In this document: positions 60,957 through 64,000 of the stretch, in pieces | How the letters are laid out: each line of letters opens with the position of its first letter | Numbering within the stretch: position 1 is the first letter of the stretch | Source of the DNA: Alistipes sp. | GTDB taxonomy: Bacteria > Bacteroidota > Bacteroidia > Bacteroidales > Rikenellaceae | Length of the DNA stretch: 64,000 nucleotides | Direction of reading: 5' to 3' | NCBI RefSeq assembly: GCF_020026455.1 | Contig: NZ_JAHHQJ010000018.1 | Location: forward strand, 7,414 to 71,413 | Position numbers and translations under genes: made by a program | Notes under the pieces: generated by a model | What the model was told of the DNA's origin: nothing | The model's database searches: none | The model's input: only the letters and a program-made list of their open reading frames with translations

Positions 60957-63430
60957 GTTTTAAAGAGATAATGGCCCTGCGTCATCAGGGCCGGCTCAAC
61001 GAGGCCTATGACATGGCACAAAACATGACGCAGCAAGACCCCGGAGCGTGGGCCGACACCGCCTTGTTTTGGGTGTTGCACGACATGGTCCTGCAAGCTG
61101 TCACCCAACCTTCGGAGCAGTATCACCTGCAGGCCGACAGTTGTCTGCAACGAATGGAGAAACTGCAACCCCACATCACTTCCCCCGATATGGGAAAGGC
61201 GACCATATCAAAACTTCGGAAATCAAAGACTCCGCATTCCGCCGAACTGGCACAATGTGTCTCACTGTCGAAAACCGACCCTGCGGCGGCTTACCATCGG
61301 GCAATCGCCGTTGCAGGAAAACAGGCCGTACATCTGGAAGAGTGCCTCCATGAGGATTTCGGCTGGATTCTCTATCGCTACCTCAAATCGCAACTCGACC
61401 GGCTCACCTCGGTGGAGGTACGCTGCCTGTTGCGCGATTACATGCTGTTGAAGAATCCCAGTCCGTCGATGCTCCACTCCAGTATTCTCAATTTTGCACT
61501 GAATTTCTCGAAGCAGCACGCCGACTTTGTCTTCCCGAATTTTCTAAAGCTATGGGGGTGTGCCAACCTCCGAAAGGAAGACCTGCACGATACATACACC
61601 GACGACAACAAAAAAATCCCTTCGCTTCTGTCTCGCATCTGCTCTCGGCTGGCAACGACAGACACGCCAATGACAGAGGAGATGATAACGGCGACAGGAC
61701 TTGCCACCTCAACAATCGTGGACATGTACCGCACTCCGTGGTTCTGGGACCTTAACGCCCTGCGGAAGTCGAACGAAACGGACAAATTTTGGAAAGGGCT
61801 TGATACCTATGCCCGACATTTCGGTCGCTTCGCCGCCACCGAACATCATTCGAAGATATTGCGACAGGCACTGTGGGTGGTCGATGAGCAACATACGTCG
61901 GCATTGATGAACATCGTGGAGCGATGTAAGGACGCGGGCCTGCACGCCGACGACTGGACGCCGGAAGAGGGCAAAGACGGCAACACCTATCTTCCGTTTG
62001 CCGTACGACTTGCGAAAAAATGTTTCGAGTATCTCAAAAAACACCCTCATCTGCGCGGGAATTCCACACTGTCGGACCTTACGTCCGGTCTCTATGACGC
62101 CCTCGAAGAGCGGCATCTGGGCGATGAGTGGACTGCTCGACAACGTGCCATCATCTCGGTATGGAGGGGAAATCCGCAAGCGGCGCTGGCACAATACCGC
62201 CACTTGTTGAAAACCATGGGCGACAAATACTACATCTGGCAGGAGATGGCACAATGTGTCGACGATGCGTCGTTGCGTGTGGGCTTCCAGCTGCGCGCCC
62301 TCCATCTGGCGAAAACCGATGATTTGATAAGTCCGTTACGTCTGCAGACGGCGCAGACTTTTCTCGAAATCGGCCGTCCCGACGAGGCGAAAAAACTTCT
62401 TGAGGCCTATGCCCGACATCGCAAAAGCCAGGACGCTTCATGCCCCGACTCATGGCGCAGACTCTCCGAGAAGGCCGACGCAATGCCCGTTCCACCTTCT
62501 CCGTTCGATGCTAAAACAGCCATATTCGATGCCATGAATCATATTTATGCAGAGTACCCGTGGAGGGATTATGTATTGATCAACCGTTTCGATGTCAACG
62601 GCAAACCCAAAGTCGCATTTTCCGACGGCACCCTCTCCTTCACGGTATCGCCCAAGCGTTTCGCCATCACCCGGCAGACAGAAGAAGGTACCGTCTTCCG
62701 ATTCCGCTGCATGGTCGACGGAGGACGGACAATACCGCTCATGGCACAACGCTCCGACGCATCGAAGTGGAGCATACTCCCCCGACAATTCGGCCATGTC
62801 GTTCATGTCAACACCGTCAAGTCGATAGTATCGATGGTGACCGCCGAATCGAAGGAGACTTTCTTCCCCGTTCCACAACCGACATTCAAGGTCGGTGATT
62901 TCATCACGTTCCACTCCTACAAACGTACCAAAAAGGACAATACGACGATAGTAGAAGTCATAAACCCTGTCATATGTCCTTCTGAGGAGGCATTGCCCCA
63001 TTTTCCCCATCGGCTGGTTGCGGTGGGCCATGTCAACCCTCAAAAGGAGTTGTTCCACGTTGTAATGGGCAACGGGCAGAGTGGCGATGTTATCAAGTTC
63101 AAGCATACGGCGTTGCGACCCCATGTGGGCGACATACTCCGCATGACTTACTGCACGCGGCAGAACAGGGAGGGGCAGAGACGGCTCATGATGCTCGATC
63201 TGCAACCCTCTGACGAAACCTGCGACTCATTGGTCAGGGAAGTGAACGGCTCTCTGCAGTTGAAATACAAATCAGACTTCTCTAAAGCCGACTTTGGATT
63301 TGTAAACGACTATTACGTTCCCCAATCGCTTCTTCAAAAAGAAAACATCTACGAAGATTGCGAGGTCTGCGCAACGGCAGTTGCAAAAGGAGGAGGCAAA
63401 TGGGAGGTCTTCAGACTGGAAAGGATATAG
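60944..63430 (+). CDS. Large TPR-like protein with C-terminal OB/cold-shock-like segments
   Basis: The ATG at 60944 lies 13 bp inside the helicase gene, so the two are translationally coupled. The 828-residue protein has a long helical part (residues about 1-520) with TPR-like pairs (LRHQGRLNEAYDMAQNMTQQ; RPDEAKKLLEAYARH). From about 525 on it is beta-rich, with segments resembling OB or cold-shock folds (VGDFITFHSYKR near 649; VGHVNPQKELFHVV near 696; ADFGFVNDYYVPQSLL near 782). No nuclease motif is visible. I infer a nucleic-acid-binding partner of the helicase; the family is not one I can name. Confidence 0.7.
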   Translation: MSAISFKEIMALRHQGRLNEAYDMAQNMTQQDPGAWADTALFWVLHDMVLQAVTQPSEQYHLQADSCLQRMEKLQPHITSPDMGKATISKLRKSKTPHSAELAQCVSLSKTDPAAAYHRAIAVAGKQAVHLEECLHEDFGWILYRYLKSQLDRLTSVEVRCLLRDYMLLKNPSPSMLHSSILNFALNFSKQHADFVFPNFLKLWGCANLRKEDLHDTYTDDNKKIPSLLSRICSRLATTDTPMTEEMITATGLATSTIVDMYRTPWFWDLNALRKSNETDKFWKGLDTYARHFGRFAATEHHSKILRQALWVVDEQHTSALMNIVERCKDAGLHADDWTPEEGKDGNTYLPFAVRLAKKCFEYLKKHPHLRGNSTLSDLTSGLYDALEERHLGDEWTARQRAIISVWRGNPQAALAQYRHLLKTMGDKYYIWQEMAQCVDDASLRVGFQLRALHLAKTDDLISPLRLQTAQTFLEIGRPDEAKKLLEAYARHRKSQDASCPDSWRRLSEKADAMPVPPSPFDAKTAIFDAMNHIYAEYPWRDYVLINRFDVNGKPKVAFSDGTLSFTVSPKRFAITRQTEEGTVFRFRCMVDGGRTIPLMAQRSDASKWSILPRQFGHVVHVNTVKSIVSMVTAESKETFFPVPQPTFKVGDFITFHSYKRTKKDNTTIVEVINPVICPSEEALPHFPHRLVAVGHVNPQKELFHVVMGNGQSGDVIKFKHTALRPHVGDILRMTYCTRQNREGQRRLMMLDLQPSDETCDSLVREVNGSLQLKYKSDFSKADFGFVNDYYVPQSLLQKENIYEDCEVCATAVAKGGGKWEVFRLERI

Positions 63431-63513
63431 TGCCATGATTTTCTTTCGCCACAGACAAAGGGCTCATAACGGAAATCTGTCCGGACAGGCTCGACACATC
63501 CCAATATATTCGG

Positions 63514-64000
63514 TCACAGGTCTCTGTTTTCTTCGAACAGGTATTTGAACATTATTTGCGGATTTTCAAGGAATTGCTGGGTGATTAGATAATGGTCCGT
63601 AGATTCATACTCCACTTCTTCGATTCTGTTTTCCGATAATTGCAGGATTTGTGCGCCCGGAAAACCCATGAGTATCGGGGAATGTGTCGAGATAATGAAC
63701 TGCGAACCCTTTTTGGTCAAATCGATGATTACGGCCATCAGAGACAGCAGTCTCATCGACGACAGCGCTGCTTCCGGCTCGTCGAGAATATAGAATCCGT
63801 TTTCGCCGAATTTATGTTTGATTACGGTCATGAATCCTTCGCCGTGGGATTGGCAATGAAGTGACTTGCCGCCATATAAGGATTTCCCGACTATTTTGAT
63901 TGTCGTTTTCGATTCTTCATCCAATAATATATCAATATATTCATCAATAATAGTCCGTTAAAAATTCAACATATTGGCTAAGCGGCTTCTGCCACTATGC
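63514..64000 (-). pseudogene. COG3910-type ATPase, C-terminal part with in-frame stop, cut by window edge
   Basis: Minus-strand bases 63958-63514 encode the end of an ABC-type ATPase: SHGEGFMTVIKHKFG (signature-like), GFYILDEPEAALSSMRLLSL (Walker B), KGSQFIISTHSPILMGFPGA (H-loop). These fit the COG3910 family of predicted ATPases. The same frame continues upstream (GRSRLANMLNF, then TAA, then RTIIDEYIDILLDEE), so a stop near 63959-63961 interrupts it. Either the gene is broken or translation restarts at a TTG (63924). The Walker A half lies beyond the window. Confidence 0.6.

Noticed and set aside
1..64000. tRNA or rRNA genes
   Set aside because: No cloverleaf with a GGTTCRA-type T arm or rRNA-like sequence was noticed on reading; a covariance-model scan was not possible.

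Overview
The window reads as chromosome of a GC-rich gut Bacteroidota, most likely Alistipes or a close Rikenellaceae relative. The grounds are -7 boxes of the form TAnnTTTG (best example at 18639-18669, with TTTG 19 nt upstream), fimbrillin-type lipoproteins, a KorDABC 2-oxoacid:ferredoxin oxidoreductase, the floA-nfeD pair and a metY-metX-hom operon. The genus is inferred from gene content, not from a marker gene.

Bases 1-34400 are mostly core genome. In order: a DUF1015 gene cut by the left edge; korDABC; a peroxiredoxin; a leftward operon of metal ABC permease, LptF/G permease, ribBA and fmt; mtaB; a sensor-like membrane protein with trkH and a SPOR-domain protein; nfeD-floA; an esterase; a CDGSH iron-sulfur protein; two surface lipoproteins flanking an MFS carrier; the leftward metY-metX-hom operon; and a leftward RND efflux operon that ends in its own TetR gene and faces a divergent AraC gene. 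Upstream of metY lies a 32-codon leader peptide whose codons 19-26 read Met-Met-Met-Ser-Met-Cys-Met-Cys. An intrinsic terminator follows it, so this is a candidate Met/Cys-responsive attenuator.

Bases 34700-48100 carry gpmA; a three-gene unit of an AlkD-like repair protein, a fimbrillin-like lipoprotein and a second lipoprotein with a C-terminal IdeS/Mac-1-like cysteine peptidase domain; a fused NapH/NapG-like polyferredoxin with a Tat-type aldo/keto reductase; and a second RND efflux operon.

From about 48200 base composition drops and the content becomes a defence island. It begins with degenerate 24-nt tandem repeats and the remains of a restriction/repair cluster (a DUF4357 remnant and a Vsr endonuclease with its catalytic core deleted). 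A type III-A CRISPR-Cas locus follows. Leftward are a CARF-HEPN Csx1/Csx2-type effector, a 121-residue possible ring-nuclease-like protein and Cas6. Rightward are a CRISPR array (17 repeats including one truncated, 16 spacers of 29-30 nt) and then cas10-csm2-csm3-csm4-csm5. Cas10 keeps its GGDD palm motif but has no room for an HD nuclease domain, so interference probably relies on cyclic-oligoadenylate signalling to the HEPN effector. No cas1 or cas2 is present. Just downstream a RecD/Pif1-like helicase gene overlaps the gene of an 828-residue protein with a helical TPR-like body and C-terminal OB/cold-shock-like segments. This pair is the best candidate here for a poorly described system. 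The window ends in the C-terminal part of a COG3910-type ATPase gene that has an in-frame stop.
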